Shown here one piece after another: positions 9,380-18,545 of a DNA stretch of 45,216 nt (position 1 is its first letter; each line of letters opens with the position of its first letter). The translations under genes were made by a program, and so were the position numbers. Below the pieces are notes generated by a model. That model made no database searches, had not been told where the DNA came from, and saw nothing but the letters and a program-made list of their open reading frames with translations. Origin of the DNA: Chthoniobacterales bacterium (lineage in GTDB: Bacteria > Verrucomicrobiota > Verrucomicrobiia > Chthoniobacterales > DYNR01); NCBI GenBank assembly GCA_026418675.1, contig JAOAAX010000005.1:77789-123004 (forward strand), written 5' to 3'.

Positions 9380-10465
9380 ATGATAAATTTTTTTTATAAT
9401 AAAAAAGTTTGGATTTCTGGTATAAGTGGTTTTAAAGGAACTTGGCTGGGTGAGTGGTTACTAATGATGGGTGCAAAGGTAGCAGGCTATGCGCTTGAAC
9501 CAGTGACAACACCAGCAATTTTTGATCAATTAAAGTTAGCAAAAAGAATTGACCGATGGGAATGTGGGGATATTCGTGATAAGTTCTCAGTTGTAGAAAG
9601 TATAGTGAACTATGAACCTGATTTTGTTTTTCATCTTGCAGCGCAGCCGTTGGTGCGGTTTTCTTATCTAGAACCTATTGCTACCTACGAGGTTAATTTA
9701 TTTGGAACAATCAATGTTCTTGAAGCTTTAAGAAAGTTAGAAAAGCCGTGTGTGGCGGTGATGATTACAACGGACAAATGTTATGAAAATAAAGAATGGG
9801 TTTATGCCTATCGAGAGGAAGATGCGCTTGGTGGATATGATCCCTACAGTTCCAGTAAAGCATGTTGTGAAATAGCTATCTCTTGTTGGCGACGATCTTT
9901 TTTTAATTCTCATCCCGTCCATATTTATGCGGTTCGGGCTGGGAACGTGATAGGTGGCGGAGATTGGGCAGAGGACCGGATTGTTCCAGATGCAATTCGA
10001 GCTCTTCAACAAGGGAAAGAGATACGAGTTCGTAATCCTTATTCGACTCGGCCTTGGCAACATGTTCTAGAACCTTTGGCAGGATATCTTCTTTTGGCAT
10101 GGAAGGTTTGGAGTGAGGGAGAGCAAACTATTCTTGAGTGCGGTATAGGGAACACACCCTACTCGCACGCGTTTAATTTCGGCCCGAGCTTAACTTCAAA
10201 TCGGACAGTTAAGGAATTAGTTGAAGAAATTCTCAAGCATTGGCAAGGGGTTTGGAAAAATGTGGGGACGAGTGACAGTCTGCATGAGGCTGGAAAGTTA
10301 AATTTGGCGACAGATAAAGCCTATCATTGCTTAGGGTGGCGGCCTCGGTGGGATTTTGAAACGGCAGTTCGGAAAACCGTGGAGTGGTATCGGTGGGTGT
10401 GGGAGGGAGGAGATCCAGCCGAAATAACCCGTAAGCAAATTGAGGAATATACAAAGATTTCCTGA
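9380..10465 (+). CDS. rfbG: CDP-glucose 4,6-dehydratase
   Basis: A 361-residue extended short-chain dehydrogenase that converts CDP-glucose to CDP-4-keto-6-deoxyglucose with tightly bound NAD. The N-terminal NAD loop is VWISGISGFKGTWLGEWL. The catalytic triad region has TTDKCY and YDPYSSSKACCE, giving the Y-x3-K pair with a preceding Thr. VRAGNVIGGGDWAEDRIVPD is the substrate-binding block characteristic of CDP-glucose dehydratases, and TRPWQHVLEPLAGYL is also family-specific. The length is normal (~357-360). The start ATG 9380 follows the AT-rich gap. The product is the substrate for the RfbH dehydrase at 11622. Confidence 0.95.
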   Translation: MINFFYNKKVWISGISGFKGTWLGEWLLMMGAKVAGYALEPVTTPAIFDQLKLAKRIDRWECGDIRDKFSVVESIVNYEPDFVFHLAAQPLVRFSYLEPIATYEVNLFGTINVLEALRKLEKPCVAVMITTDKCYENKEWVYAYREEDALGGYDPYSSSKACCEIAISCWRRSFFNSHPVHIYAVRAGNVIGGGDWAEDRIVPDAIRALQQGKEIRVRNPYSTRPWQHVLEPLAGYLLLAWKVWSEGEQTILECGIGNTPYSHAFNFGPSLTSNRTVKELVEEILKHWQGVWKNVGTSDSLHEAGKLNLATDKAYHCLGWRPRWDFETAVRKTVEWYRWVWEGGDPAEITRKQIEEYTKIS

Positions 10466-10489
10466 TTAGGGGGTTGTTTAAATTTTGAT

Positions 10490-11614
10490 ATGTTCGGGAT
10501 TCCTGAAAGAAAGTATTTCCGTAACTTATGGAATTGGATTTTTGCTGTTCTATCAGAGACTATAGGGAATCCGGCATTGAGTTGGTATGCAAGGTTAAAA
10601 GTTCGATGGGGAAAGAGAAACCCGAAGGAGTGGAGGAAGGGGATATTGATGGGGGCGGATCATATTGGAGATATTCTTTATCGAACAGCGAGTTTGGAGC
10701 ATTTAGTGCAGGGGTTGCCGGAATGTCGTTGGGATTGGTTAGTGAGTCCACCGGCTGACGAAGTATTGGAAAATAATCCTTATATCTCGCAGATTATTCT
10801 GCGCAGGAAGGAAGAAAATCAAACTGATTTGATTTATCGATTGAGGAGGGAAAATTATGATGTTGCTTTGTGCTATGATACGGGTAGTTATTGGCCCTAT
10901 TTAAAATTAGCAATTGATGCAGGGATTCCGAATCGGGTCGGATACACCCACAAGGGGTTTTCGGCCTGGGTGACTCATCCCGTTCCAATTCACTGGCCGC
11001 AACCTTTTATTGCATATTTTCGGGAATTGGTGGAATTTTTGGTTGGTGAGCCATGCTTTTCGAAGTTAGTTCCGAAGATATATATTGGAGAAAAGGAAGA
11101 GAGGAAAGTTAATTGTTATTTAGCAGAAAAAAGAATAGGTGGTGATGATCTTTTTTTTGTTTGTAGTCCGTTTAGTCGGCAGCCGTTATCCGCCCTGGTA
11201 GATGGTGAAAAAATTATTCAGGTATGCAATTTTATCGTTAATTTTTTGGAAAAGGAATTAAAAAAAGAGGTTAAAGTTATTTTCTCCGGTTCTAAGGATC
11301 AATTGAGGAAATTAGAAAGTTTTGCATTTCGATTTGGCCCTAAAAGTGTATTGTGTGCTGGGAATTTGAAAGTTTTAGAGTTTGCTGCCTTGTTAAGGCG
11401 ATCAAAGATTTTGGTAACTCAAGATTCAGCTCCAAGGCATCTAGCAAACGCTGTTGGGACGTCAATTTTCTTTTGGACAAATCGAGAAAGCCATTACATT
11501 GAGACGGGAAAATATAGTGAAAATGACTTTGATTTGTCTGTTTTTGAAGGTAAAGGTTTTGAGGAAGAAAAAAGATATTTGGAGACAAAGTTAAGAGCGA
11601 TTTACAATTTGTGA
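10490..11614 (+). CDS. GT9 heptosyltransferase-family glycosyltransferase
   Basis: A 374-residue GT-B protein. An N-terminal extension of ~50 residues precedes the family start [20 protein letters not shown] (D-H-I-G-D). The C-terminal domain carries [20 protein letters not shown], the GT9 D-S/T-G/A-P-x-H motif. It sits between rfbG and rfbH and probably adds a sugar in the same glycan. Start ATG 10490, 24 bases after the rfbG stop. The stop is eight bases before the rfbH start. Identification of the superfamily is firm, the donor is not known. Confidence 0.8.
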   Translation: MFGIPERKYFRNLWNWIFAVLSETIGNPALSWYARLKVRWGKRNPKEWRKGILMGADHIGDILYRTASLEHLVQGLPECRWDWLVSPPADEVLENNPYISQIILRRKEENQTDLIYRLRRENYDVALCYDTGSYWPYLKLAIDAGIPNRVGYTHKGFSAWVTHPVPIHWPQPFIAYFRELVEFLVGEPCFSKLVPKIYIGEKEERKVNCYLAEKRIGGDDLFFVCSPFSRQPLSALVDGEKIIQVCNFIVNFLEKELKKEVKVIFSGSKDQLRKLESFAFRFGPKSVLCAGNLKVLEFAALLRRSKILVTQDSAPRHLANAVGTSIFFWTNRESHYIETGKYSENDFDLSVFEGKGFEEEKRYLETKLRAIYNL

Positions 11615-11621
11615 GTTCTTT

Positions 11622-13325
11622 ATGAGAGAAGGAGAAATATTTGAGTATTTGGATTCGGAACTGAATCAGGAAAAGGAACTCTCACGAGGAGTTGTGATTG
11701 ATGTTAAGGAAAATTTCATTACGGTGGTTGGAGTCACAGATATTTCACAGAATCTCGAACACTTTGAAATAGCCAGGGAGGAACTGGCAGGAATTTTTAA
11801 CGAAACAACCTTGGATGTGAATTTGAATAGAATAGCTTATGTTCGCAAAGAGCGAATTCAACAGTTCAAGGGTGAATTAAAAAAGGAAACCTTAGGAAAA
11901 ATTTACGAGTTTCTCTGCTTAAGTTTGGTTAGAAAATTGAGTAGATTGAGGCATGAATCATTTTTACCAGGTGAGGGAAGAGGTGATGATTTTGAAGGAG
12001 GCAAAACGGTTGTTCCTTATGCTGGGAGGGTGTTTGGGGAAGAAGAGGTTGAAGCAGCAGTTCGATCGTCGTTAGAATTTTGGTTAACGCTGGGGACAGA
12101 AGGGGAAAATTTTGAACGGGAATTAGCGAATTACTTGGGAGTGAAAAAGAGCATTTTGACGAATTCGGGTTCGTCTGCAAATTTGTTAGCGATAAGCGCT
12201 TTGACCAGCCAGAAGCACCCGAAAGAACGTCGGCTCGAACCGGGGGATGAGGTGATCACGTGTGCTGCTGGATTTCCAACGACTGTGGCTCCTATTGTGC
12301 AGAATGGGGCAGTGCCCGTATTTTTGGACAATGATCCAGTGACAGGGAATGTGGATTTGGGATTGCTTGAGGAGGCCTATTGTGAAGGAAAAACGAAAGC
12401 AGTTATTTTTGCGCATACATTGGGTAATCCATTTGATTTGGCAAGGGTGTGTGATTTTTGCCGTCGCCGTGGGTTATGGCTGATCGAGGATAATTGTGAT
12501 GCTTTAGGGGCTCGGTATTTTTCAGTGCAGGATGGTGGGGGGCATTTTACTGGGACCTGGGGTGATCTCTCTACGCAGTCGTTTTATCCTCCGCATCATA
12601 TAACGATGGGGGAAGGCGGGGCGGTGAATGTGGTGCGGGATATGAAATTGAAAGTGTTGGTAGAGAGTTTTCGGGATTGGGGGCGGGATTGTTGGTGTGC
12701 GAGCGGGAAGGATAATACCTGCAGGAAGCGGTTTGGGTGGCAGTTGGGAGAATTGCCAGAGGGGTATGATCACAAATATATTTACAGCCATGTGGGATAC
12801 AACTTGAAGCCACTGGACCTTCAAGCGGCAATAGGGCGTGTTCAGTTGAAACGGTTGCCTGGATTTATCGAGGCAAGGCGGAGAAATTGGCAAACGTTGC
12901 GGGCAGGACTTGATGATCTCGAAGAATTTTTTGAATTCATGTTGCCGACGCACGCAAAATCTTGGCGGAGGGATGGGACATTTGAGTGGGATTCGAGTGG
13001 GAATCGGAGCGAACCGAGCTGGTTTGGTTTTATGCTGCTTGTTCGGGAGAAGTCACCTTTTACGCGGACCGAGCTAGCGCGGTTTTTGGATGAGAATAAG
13101 ATTGGGAATCGTATGCTATTTGGTGGTAATTTGACGCGACAGCCTGCTTTTGTGGAACTAAGGAAGCGAAATCCAGGAGCATTTCGAGTTGTTGGCGATT
13201 TGAAAGGTGCAGATAGAATCATGAAAGATGCAGTGTTTGTCGGGGTGTATCCTGGTTTAACAAAAAAAATGTTAGAATTTGTTATTGAGAAAATTCATCA
13301 ATTTGTGAAAGAGAGAGTGGGGTGA
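11622..13325 (+). CDS. rfbH: CDP-4-keto-6-deoxyglucose 3-dehydrase with an N-terminal extension
   Basis: The core (residues ~129-567) is RfbH/E1, a pyridoxamine-phosphate and [2Fe-2S] enzyme that removes the 3-hydroxyl of CDP-4-keto-6-deoxyglucose. Seen are [44 protein letters not shown] and [15 protein letters not shown], in which His (325/326) stands where aminotransferases have the PLP lysine; this is the hallmark of the family. Iron-sulfur ligands are in [17 protein letters not shown] (Cys 357, 359, 367), and [10 protein letters not shown] is represented by [11 protein letters not shown]. RfbH is usually ~437 residues. Here ~128 extra residues precede the conserved [15 protein letters not shown] do not recognise them. 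The usual electron-transfer partner (RfbI/AscD) is not in the window. Confidence 0.93.
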   Translation: MREGEIFEYLDSELNQEKELSRGVVIDVKENFITVVGVTDISQNLEHFEIAREELAGIFNETTLDVNLNRIAYVRKERIQQFKGELKKETLGKIYEFLCLSLVRKLSRLRHESFLPGEGRGDDFEGGKTVVPYAGRVFGEEEVEAAVRSSLEFWLTLGTEGENFERELANYLGVKKSILTNSGSSANLLAISALTSQKHPKERRLEPGDEVITCAAGFPTTVAPIVQNGAVPVFLDNDPVTGNVDLGLLEEAYCEGKTKAVIFAHTLGNPFDLARVCDFCRRRGLWLIEDNCDALGARYFSVQDGGGHFTGTWGDLSTQSFYPPHHITMGEGGAVNVVRDMKLKVLVESFRDWGRDCWCASGKDNTCRKRFGWQLGELPEGYDHKYIYSHVGYNLKPLDLQAAIGRVQLKRLPGFIEARRRNWQTLRAGLDDLEEFFEFMLPTHAKSWRRDGTFEWDSSGNRSEPSWFGFMLLVREKSPFTRTELARFLDENKIGNRMLFGGNLTRQPAFVELRKRNPGAFRVVGDLKGADRIMKDAVFVGVYPGLTKKMLEFVIEKIHQFVKERVG

Positions 13326-13395
13326 ATTTTATTTTGAGCAAGTTAGAAAAAAATTTTGTCATGTTCTAGCGTTTAAGTGTTTTTCGTGACGTAGG

Positions 13396-14511
13396 ATGCG
13401 GATTGGATTTATTGGGAGTCGGGGGATACCGCGATGTTATTCGGGGTTCGAGACCTGTGTGGAGGAGGTGGCGACGCGGCTTGTCGCAAGGGGGCATGAA
13501 GTAACCGTTTATAACCGAATACCTTTTAACCCCTATCGGGAGAAGGAATTTAGAGGTGTTCGGATTGTGTGTTTGCCTACTCTGCCAACGAAGGGGACCG
13601 ATACATTGTTTCACAGTGGGCTGTGCACCTTGCACGGGATTTTTCAAGGATATGATTTAATTTACATTTGTGGAGTGGGGAGTGCAGTTTATTCAGGGAT
13701 TTGGCGGTTATTTGGAGTGAAGTCGGTTGTGAATGTGGATGGGGCGGATTGGACGCGTGCTAAATGGGGGACTTTGGGGAAGACGTGGTTGCGCTGGAGT
13801 GAAGGTGCGGCTGCGAAGTTGGCTGATGTTGTAATTGCGGATCATCCAGCGATCGCGGAGAGGTATTGGCAGAATTTTAGGATCAAGGCTGAGGTAATTC
13901 CTTATGGGGCTGAGGTTGTGGAGGCCGATCCCGGACAGGAGTGTTTAAAGAAACTGGGATTGTCATCAAAGGGGTATTTTTTGTTTGTATCGCGGTTGAC
14001 ACCAGAGAACGGTGCTGCGGAAGTGATGGAGGCTCATCTGAAATCGGGGGTGAAGTTGCCCTTGGTGGTGGTAGGGGATGCCCCCTATCAGACTAGCTAC
14101 AAAATTTACCTTCAAAGGCTTGCAGGAAAGAGTGAAGGCAGGATTCATTTGACCGGTTTTGTGTTTGGGGAAGGGTATCAGCAGTTGAGTTATCACGCCC
14201 GGGCTTATATTTTTCCGACTGCGATAGATGCAACGCGGCCAGTTTTGTTGGAGCAGATGGGGATGGGGGCTGTGGTGATTGCACGTGACACGCCCGCAAA
14301 TCGGCATATTTTGGGTGATGCGGCGTTATATTTTTCACCGGAAGATGACGAGGAGTTGAGCAGCTTATTGAAGTATTTGGCAGGGGAAGGAGCTTTGCTT
14401 GAGGATTTGGCCGAACGAGCGCGGGAGAGGATTCGTAGGTTTTATAACTGGGAGACAGTTGTGGATCAGTATGAAGCGTTATTTCAGCGACTTGTAAAAG
14501 GGCGAAAGTGA
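13396..14511 (+). CDS. Glycosyltransferase family 4 (DUF1972/rhamnosyltransferase-like)
   Basis: A 371-residue GT-B enzyme. The N-terminus MRIGFIGSRGIPRCYSGFE with ETCVEEVATRLVARGHEVTV is the DUF1972-type acceptor domain found in rhamnosyl- and related transferases of O-antigen loci. VNVDGADWTRAKWG and VIADHPAIAERY follow, and the C-terminal donor half has FLFVSRLTPENG and FPTAIDATRPVLLEQMGMG. The start is ATG 13396, 70 bases after rfbH. The stop overlaps the next start (GTGA at 14508). The protein is expected to transfer a 6-deoxyhexose, which would suit its place after rfbH, but this is inference. Confidence 0.85.
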   Translation: MRIGFIGSRGIPRCYSGFETCVEEVATRLVARGHEVTVYNRIPFNPYREKEFRGVRIVCLPTLPTKGTDTLFHSGLCTLHGIFQGYDLIYICGVGSAVYSGIWRLFGVKSVVNVDGADWTRAKWGTLGKTWLRWSEGAAAKLADVVIADHPAIAERYWQNFRIKAEVIPYGAEVVEADPGQECLKKLGLSSKGYFLFVSRLTPENGAAEVMEAHLKSGVKLPLVVVGDAPYQTSYKIYLQRLAGKSEGRIHLTGFVFGEGYQQLSYHARAYIFPTAIDATRPVLLEQMGMGAVVIARDTPANRHILGDAALYFSPEDDEELSSLLKYLAGEGALLEDLAERARERIRRFYNWETVVDQYEALFQRLVKGRK

Positions 14512-15665
14512 CACGGCGGCAAATTCATCTAATACATAACGATGGGGTAGGGGGTGGGCCCATTGTTGTTGGGCAACATTTGCTTTATTTTGCTCAAAAG
14601 GGGTGGGAGGTGGAACTTTGGTGTGGTGGTGAGGGAAGGGCCAGTGAGGTAGCTAGGGAGGTTGGAGGTAAGGTTCGAAGATTTAAGTTAGAAAGGAGCG
14701 TTTTTGGGGCATTATGGGAGATTCCTCGGTTGGCTTGGGAGCTGAGGCGGAGGAAGCCAGATGTATTTGTTCTGCATGGTCAATGGGCTGGGCCGGTAGG
14801 AGCAGTGGCAGCGAGAATAGCGGGTTTGAGGAATGTGGTTTATGTGGCCCATTGTCCGGCGTTTTACCACAGCACGAGTTTGTGGCGAGTGCTGAGGAAT
14901 TATTTTGCCGAAATTGTCCCTTGTCGCTTAGCCAAGCGCGTGGTGGCTTTAAGTTATGGGAGCTGGTATGGGTATTTGTATCGAGGGTGGGTTCCGGAGG
15001 GACACTTGGTTGAAATAAAAAACGGCGTTGATTTGAGAATTGTGCCTACGAGTGAAGAAGCGAAAGCTTTTCGGGAGCAGAATTTGAAGCCTGTTTCTGA
15101 TGTTCATGCGGTTTTTGTTGGCAGGATTGACGACCAAAAGCGTGTGGATTGGCTTTTGGAGGCTTGGGCGGAGGCGATTCGCATTCGGCCCACCGCTGCA
15201 CCTGGATGGCATTTGTGGATTGTTGGCGGAGGAAGTTCTTCTGGGAACGAGGAGGAGAAAGTGAAAAAACTTGCGTTGGAGATGAATCTTGGAGAGAATG
15301 TTCATTTTGTTGGGCAGAGAAGGGATTCGATGTTATGGATAGCTGCGGGTGATTATGTAGTGATGAGTAGTTTGTATGAAGGGCATGCATTGGTTCCATT
15401 GGAAGCTATGGCTTGCAGCAAAGCTGTGGTTGCTTTTAATACCCACGGGATTGAAGATTCGGTAATTCATGAGGAAACTGGGCTTTTGGCTATGCTGGGA
15501 GATACGAATGAATTGGGAAATATGATTGCAAAGATTGCAATGGATGAGAGTTTGAGGCGGAAGATGGGGCAAAGAGGGCGAAAGAGATGCGAGGAATTGT
15601 TTCGTGTTGAGTATTCCTTAAAAAAGTATGAGTTTCTTTACGAGGAGCTTATGCAAAAAGGATAA
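14508..15665 (+). CDS. Glycosyltransferase family 4, paralogue of the gene at 6506
   Basis: A 385-residue GT-B enzyme starting at GTG 14508 inside the previous stop. The N-terminal glycine loop is IHNDGVGGGPIVVGQHLL, then LHGQWAGPVGAVAARIAG. The donor domain has FVGRIDDQKRVDWLLEAWAE and the acidic motif SSLYEGHALVPLEAMACSKA. It matches the GT4 at 6506 across its whole length but has drifted strongly in base composition: this copy is G-rich, the other AT-rich. The copies probably transfer similar sugars to different positions or acceptors. The next gene starts four bases after its stop. Confidence 0.85.
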   Translation: MTRRQIHLIHNDGVGGGPIVVGQHLLYFAQKGWEVELWCGGEGRASEVAREVGGKVRRFKLERSVFGALWEIPRLAWELRRRKPDVFVLHGQWAGPVGAVAARIAGLRNVVYVAHCPAFYHSTSLWRVLRNYFAEIVPCRLAKRVVALSYGSWYGYLYRGWVPEGHLVEIKNGVDLRIVPTSEEAKAFREQNLKPVSDVHAVFVGRIDDQKRVDWLLEAWAEAIRIRPTAAPGWHLWIVGGGSSSGNEEEKVKKLALEMNLGENVHFVGQRRDSMLWIAAGDYVVMSSLYEGHALVPLEAMACSKAVVAFNTHGIEDSVIHEETGLLAMLGDTNELGNMIAKIAMDESLRRKMGQRGRKRCEELFRVEYSLKKYEFLYEELMQKG

Positions 15666-15668
15666 GGA

Positions 15669-16670
15669 ATGTTTCGGGTAATTTTTTTAGAACTACTGAA
15701 ATTGGTATTAAGGCTTTTAGCGATTGCTGTGGGAATCCGGGTTCCATCCCATAAGCAACCAATACTCGCTCTACCTTGGGGGAATCATTGGAAATTATTT
15801 GGCCATCACTATCCGTATTTGCGGGTTTATTTTATGCCTGCGAGTCGTGTCCGTTATGGTTGGCAAGAGATAACGCTTGAACCATGGCCAGTGCCTGATT
15901 TTCCAAATGTTCGGCCGATTAGTGAGGCAGAGCAGAAAGGCCAAGCGGTCATTTGTGTGATTTTGGCGCATACTTTGCGGGGAGCCCAAGCTGCGATTAG
16001 TTATTGGCAAAAGTCAGGATTTACGGTAGAAGAGATAGTGGTTGTATATGGTGGCCGAGAAACGGATTTTACGGAATTGCAACATGGGCAGAAGTTTCAC
16101 GTGAACGATGTTCGATTGCGGGTAAATCCTGCTCCTTCGAAGAAGCAATCCTATCAAGGGGTTTTCCGTGCGGTTGCACCCTTTTTGCTTGCTCGCAAAG
16201 AGGTTGGTTATGTTTTATTTGTTGAATATGATTTGATACCTATTTGGGGAAACATAAAGGAGCGTCTTGTAGAGTTAATTTCAGGCCGAGGTGCCGATGG
16301 TTTGTTTGCTTATCTTTGCCGTGTGGACCAAACGAACGCTCCTCATTATTTGTATCACTTAAGTGACCCGAACTTCGAGCGTGCTTGGGAAAAAATAAGT
16401 CGCCGTGAGGAGAAGCGAGTTGTATTGCAAGCTTTTGGAGCCTGTTCTTTCTTGACGCGAGAGGCTTGGTTGGCGTATGCCGAAGTGCAAATCCCAACAC
16501 AAATTTACTTAGAGATCGAAATCCCTACTACACTCCACCATTTGGGTTTCCGAGTGCGGCCGTTTCCCCATGTTTGGTGTCAGTATTTGACAGTAGGGGA
16601 AATTACGAAGTGGAAGCTTCAGCAGGCCAAGCGAGACAAGGCACCTTGGGTGCATCCAATTAAAGTATAA
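15669..16670 (+). CDS. Unassigned protein, possible GT-A-type glycosyltransferase
   Basis: A 333-residue protein I cannot place in a family. It begins with a hydrophobic segment (LELLKLVLRLLAIAVGI), which could be a membrane anchor. The rest has a pattern compatible with a GT-A fold: a beta strand and loop ICVILAHTLRGAQAAI, EEIVVVYGGRETDF, an acidic strand end VLFVEYDLIPIWG where a DxD-like metal site could lie, and FGACSFLTREAWLAY resembling an acceptor-domain helix. It is preceded by a good ribosome site (AAGGATAAGGA) and lies four bases after a GT4 and before a GT9, so a role in the same glycan is likely. A hypothetical assignment; the fold idea is inference. Confidence 0.55.
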   Translation: MFRVIFLELLKLVLRLLAIAVGIRVPSHKQPILALPWGNHWKLFGHHYPYLRVYFMPASRVRYGWQEITLEPWPVPDFPNVRPISEAEQKGQAVICVILAHTLRGAQAAISYWQKSGFTVEEIVVVYGGRETDFTELQHGQKFHVNDVRLRVNPAPSKKQSYQGVFRAVAPFLLARKEVGYVLFVEYDLIPIWGNIKERLVELISGRGADGLFAYLCRVDQTNAPHYLYHLSDPNFERAWEKISRREEKRVVLQAFGACSFLTREAWLAYAEVQIPTQIYLEIEIPTTLHHLGFRVRPFPHVWCQYLTVGEITKWKLQQAKRDKAPWVHPIKV

Positions 16671-16715
16671 ATTTGTATAAGAAATTAAAATAGAATGACT
16701 TATTAGTTTGAACTG

Positions 16716-17828
16716 GTGAAGATTTTGGTGGCAGAGTTTCATCATCTTGGGGATGCAGTGATGGCGTTGCCATTTGTTCGAGGGGCACTAGAGGGAGGGC
16801 ATGAGGTAGAGGTTTGGTGTAGGTCCAATGTTGCAAAGCTTTTTGAACTTGCAAACATAGCGGATGCGAAAAGTGAAAGGAATTTAAGGATAAAAGCCTG
16901 GGAACCACCCTGGCATGAGGAGTCTCACTCTAAGGGTATTTTAGAAAAAATAACTGAATACCAAAGGATTGTAAAAGTTTGGATTGAAGAAGGATTCGAT
17001 GTTGCTGTGACGGTTTGGGCTGATTCAAGGGTTCATGGTTTGTTTGGATTTGCCCGAATTCCCAAACGGGTTGGGTTTCCAATGAATTTTATAAATTACT
17101 ACGGTTCATCGGTTTTTTGGCGCAGAAGGAATCTTATTGGAGGTAAGTTCCTTGAATTCATTCTCAAATTTTTGCTAGGAGAACAGCTTTTGACAGATGA
17201 ATTACTGCGAAAGAGTCCGGTTCAGCATCACTTGGAAGCTTGGCGGCAGATTGGGGAAAAATTACAAATTTTTCTGAATTTCAAACCACCCTGGCTTTCT
17301 GTAAAAGAGGAAACCATTTCATCTATTACGAGAGAGGCAATTCAGGGTTTGCCAAATCGACGAAGAATTTTTATTCATCCCGGCGGCCGGCTACCCTGCA
17401 AAACTTGGCCACTCGAAAAATTCAAGCAAGTTGTGAAAAAGCTGCGGGAGAAGGAGTTGAATGTTTCAATTTTAGTTTGCCAGTCACCTTCTTCGTTTTT
17501 TTCTGAGCTAGATTTTGCAGGTTGTTGTTTGGTCCCAACGCCAAAGTTGGAGGATTTAGTTTATGCGATAAGTGTGTCAGATATTTTCCTTGGGAATGAT
17601 TCACTGCCAGCTCATATTGCTGCGGCGCTTGGAAAAGATGTTCTAGCAATTTTTGGTTCAAGTGATCCGAGGTTGTTTGCACCAGCGAACCGCCAAGAGA
17701 CTGTAATTTGGGCAGAGGGGGCATGTCCCTATCACCCCTGCATGGATCGCTGCCGTCAGCCGTCCTTTCTGTGTTTAGATTCAGTTAATGTTGAACAGGT
17801 CTTTGAACGAATAGCAATCAGGCTATAA
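16716..17828 (+). CDS. GT9 heptosyltransferase-family glycosyltransferase
   Basis: A 370-residue GT-B enzyme of the heptosyltransferase superfamily, last gene of the polysaccharide block. N-terminus KILVAEFHHLGDAVMALPFV shows the family's H-L-G-D. The donor region includes RIFIHPGGRLPCKTWPLEKF (H-P-G plus K-x-W-P), and the C-terminal motif is FLGNDSLPAHIAAALGKDV (N-D-S-x-P-x-H), which is intact. A Cys-containing tail (CPYHPCMDRCRQPSFLC) matches a late C-P-x-H-P-C feature seen also in the frameshifted GT9 at 2211. The start is GTG 16716. The likely role is transfer of heptose or a similar sugar to LPS. Confidence 0.87.
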   Translation: MKILVAEFHHLGDAVMALPFVRGALEGGHEVEVWCRSNVAKLFELANIADAKSERNLRIKAWEPPWHEESHSKGILEKITEYQRIVKVWIEEGFDVAVTVWADSRVHGLFGFARIPKRVGFPMNFINYYGSSVFWRRRNLIGGKFLEFILKFLLGEQLLTDELLRKSPVQHHLEAWRQIGEKLQIFLNFKPPWLSVKEETISSITREAIQGLPNRRRIFIHPGGRLPCKTWPLEKFKQVVKKLREKELNVSILVCQSPSSFFSELDFAGCCLVPTPKLEDLVYAISVSDIFLGNDSLPAHIAAALGKDVLAIFGSSDPRLFAPANRQETVIWAEGACPYHPCMDRCRQPSFLCLDSVNVEQVFERIAIRL

Positions 17829-17907
17829 AATAGATAAACGTATCCATTATTTAAATTAATATAAAATTTTTTTGTGGGAATAGAGTGCTGCTTCATTCTT
17901 TGAGAGT

Positions 17908-18513
17908 ATGCGTGCTTTTTTAGGAGTGGTGCCTGAGGGAGAGGCGAGGAATTTTCTACGGAATTCAGTTCGGATTCTGCGTGAAGAAATTGGATTGGAG
18001 GGAGTGCGATGGGTTCGGGAAGAGAATTGGCACATGACATTGCATTTTTTTGCAGAACTACCGGAGCAGGTTCTGCGAGATTTTTGTGAGGAGATTGGTA
18101 ATAAACTAAGATTTTGGAAGGCTTTTCGTATCGTGATCGAACGACCAGCGTTCTTTCCGAGTGAGAAAAGACCGCGACTCATTGCGAGTGTAAGTAAAAG
18201 GGATGAGCGGCTAATTGCGCTGGTGGAACAAATTCATGAAGTTATAAAAAAGTTTGGTTTGCCTCCTGCTGACAAACTTTTTTGTGGGCATATTACACTT
18301 GGGCGATTGCGAGAAAATTTCAAATTCAGAGCTTCAGAAAAATTGCTTCGTTTATCCAGTAAATGTCATAATAAAGAGGTTGAAATTTGCTTGATGCCGG
18401 TAACTGAAATTTTTTTATTTGCTAGTAAAATTCTTTCAAGCGGCCCCGTCTATTCGATTTTGGATAGTTTTCGACTTCAGGGTTCTAAAAGTAAAATTAT
18501 CATCGAGGGCTAG
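17908..18513 (+). CDS. thpR: RNA 2',3'-cyclic phosphodiesterase
   Basis: A 201-residue LigT/ThpR-like 2H phosphoesterase, cytoplasmic, that opens 2',3'-cyclic phosphates at RNA ends to 2'-phosphates. Both catalytic H-x-T motifs are present and correctly spaced: HMTLHFF at residue 42 and HITLGRL at residue 128. The start (MRAFLGVVP) is the family N-terminus, with GAGAG seven or so bases upstream as ribosome site. It follows 79 AT-rich bases after the glycosyltransferase block and begins the housekeeping segment. The length is slightly above the usual ~180 residues, with a short basic tail. Confidence 0.9.
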   Translation: MRAFLGVVPEGEARNFLRNSVRILREEIGLEGVRWVREENWHMTLHFFAELPEQVLRDFCEEIGNKLRFWKAFRIVIERPAFFPSEKRPRLIASVSKRDERLIALVEQIHEVIKKFGLPPADKLFCGHITLGRLRENFKFRASEKLLRLSSKCHNKEVEICLMPVTEIFLFASKILSSGPVYSILDSFRLQGSKSKIIIEG

Positions 18514-18545
18514 TTGGGTATTAGGCCATTTTTTTAAAGTTATTG

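Noticed and set aside
12522-12953. 143-codon open frame on the - strand inside rfbH
   Set aside because: It is antisense to the conserved iron-sulfur region of rfbH and has a Pro/His/Arg-rich composition typical of the reverse complement of G-rich coding DNA.
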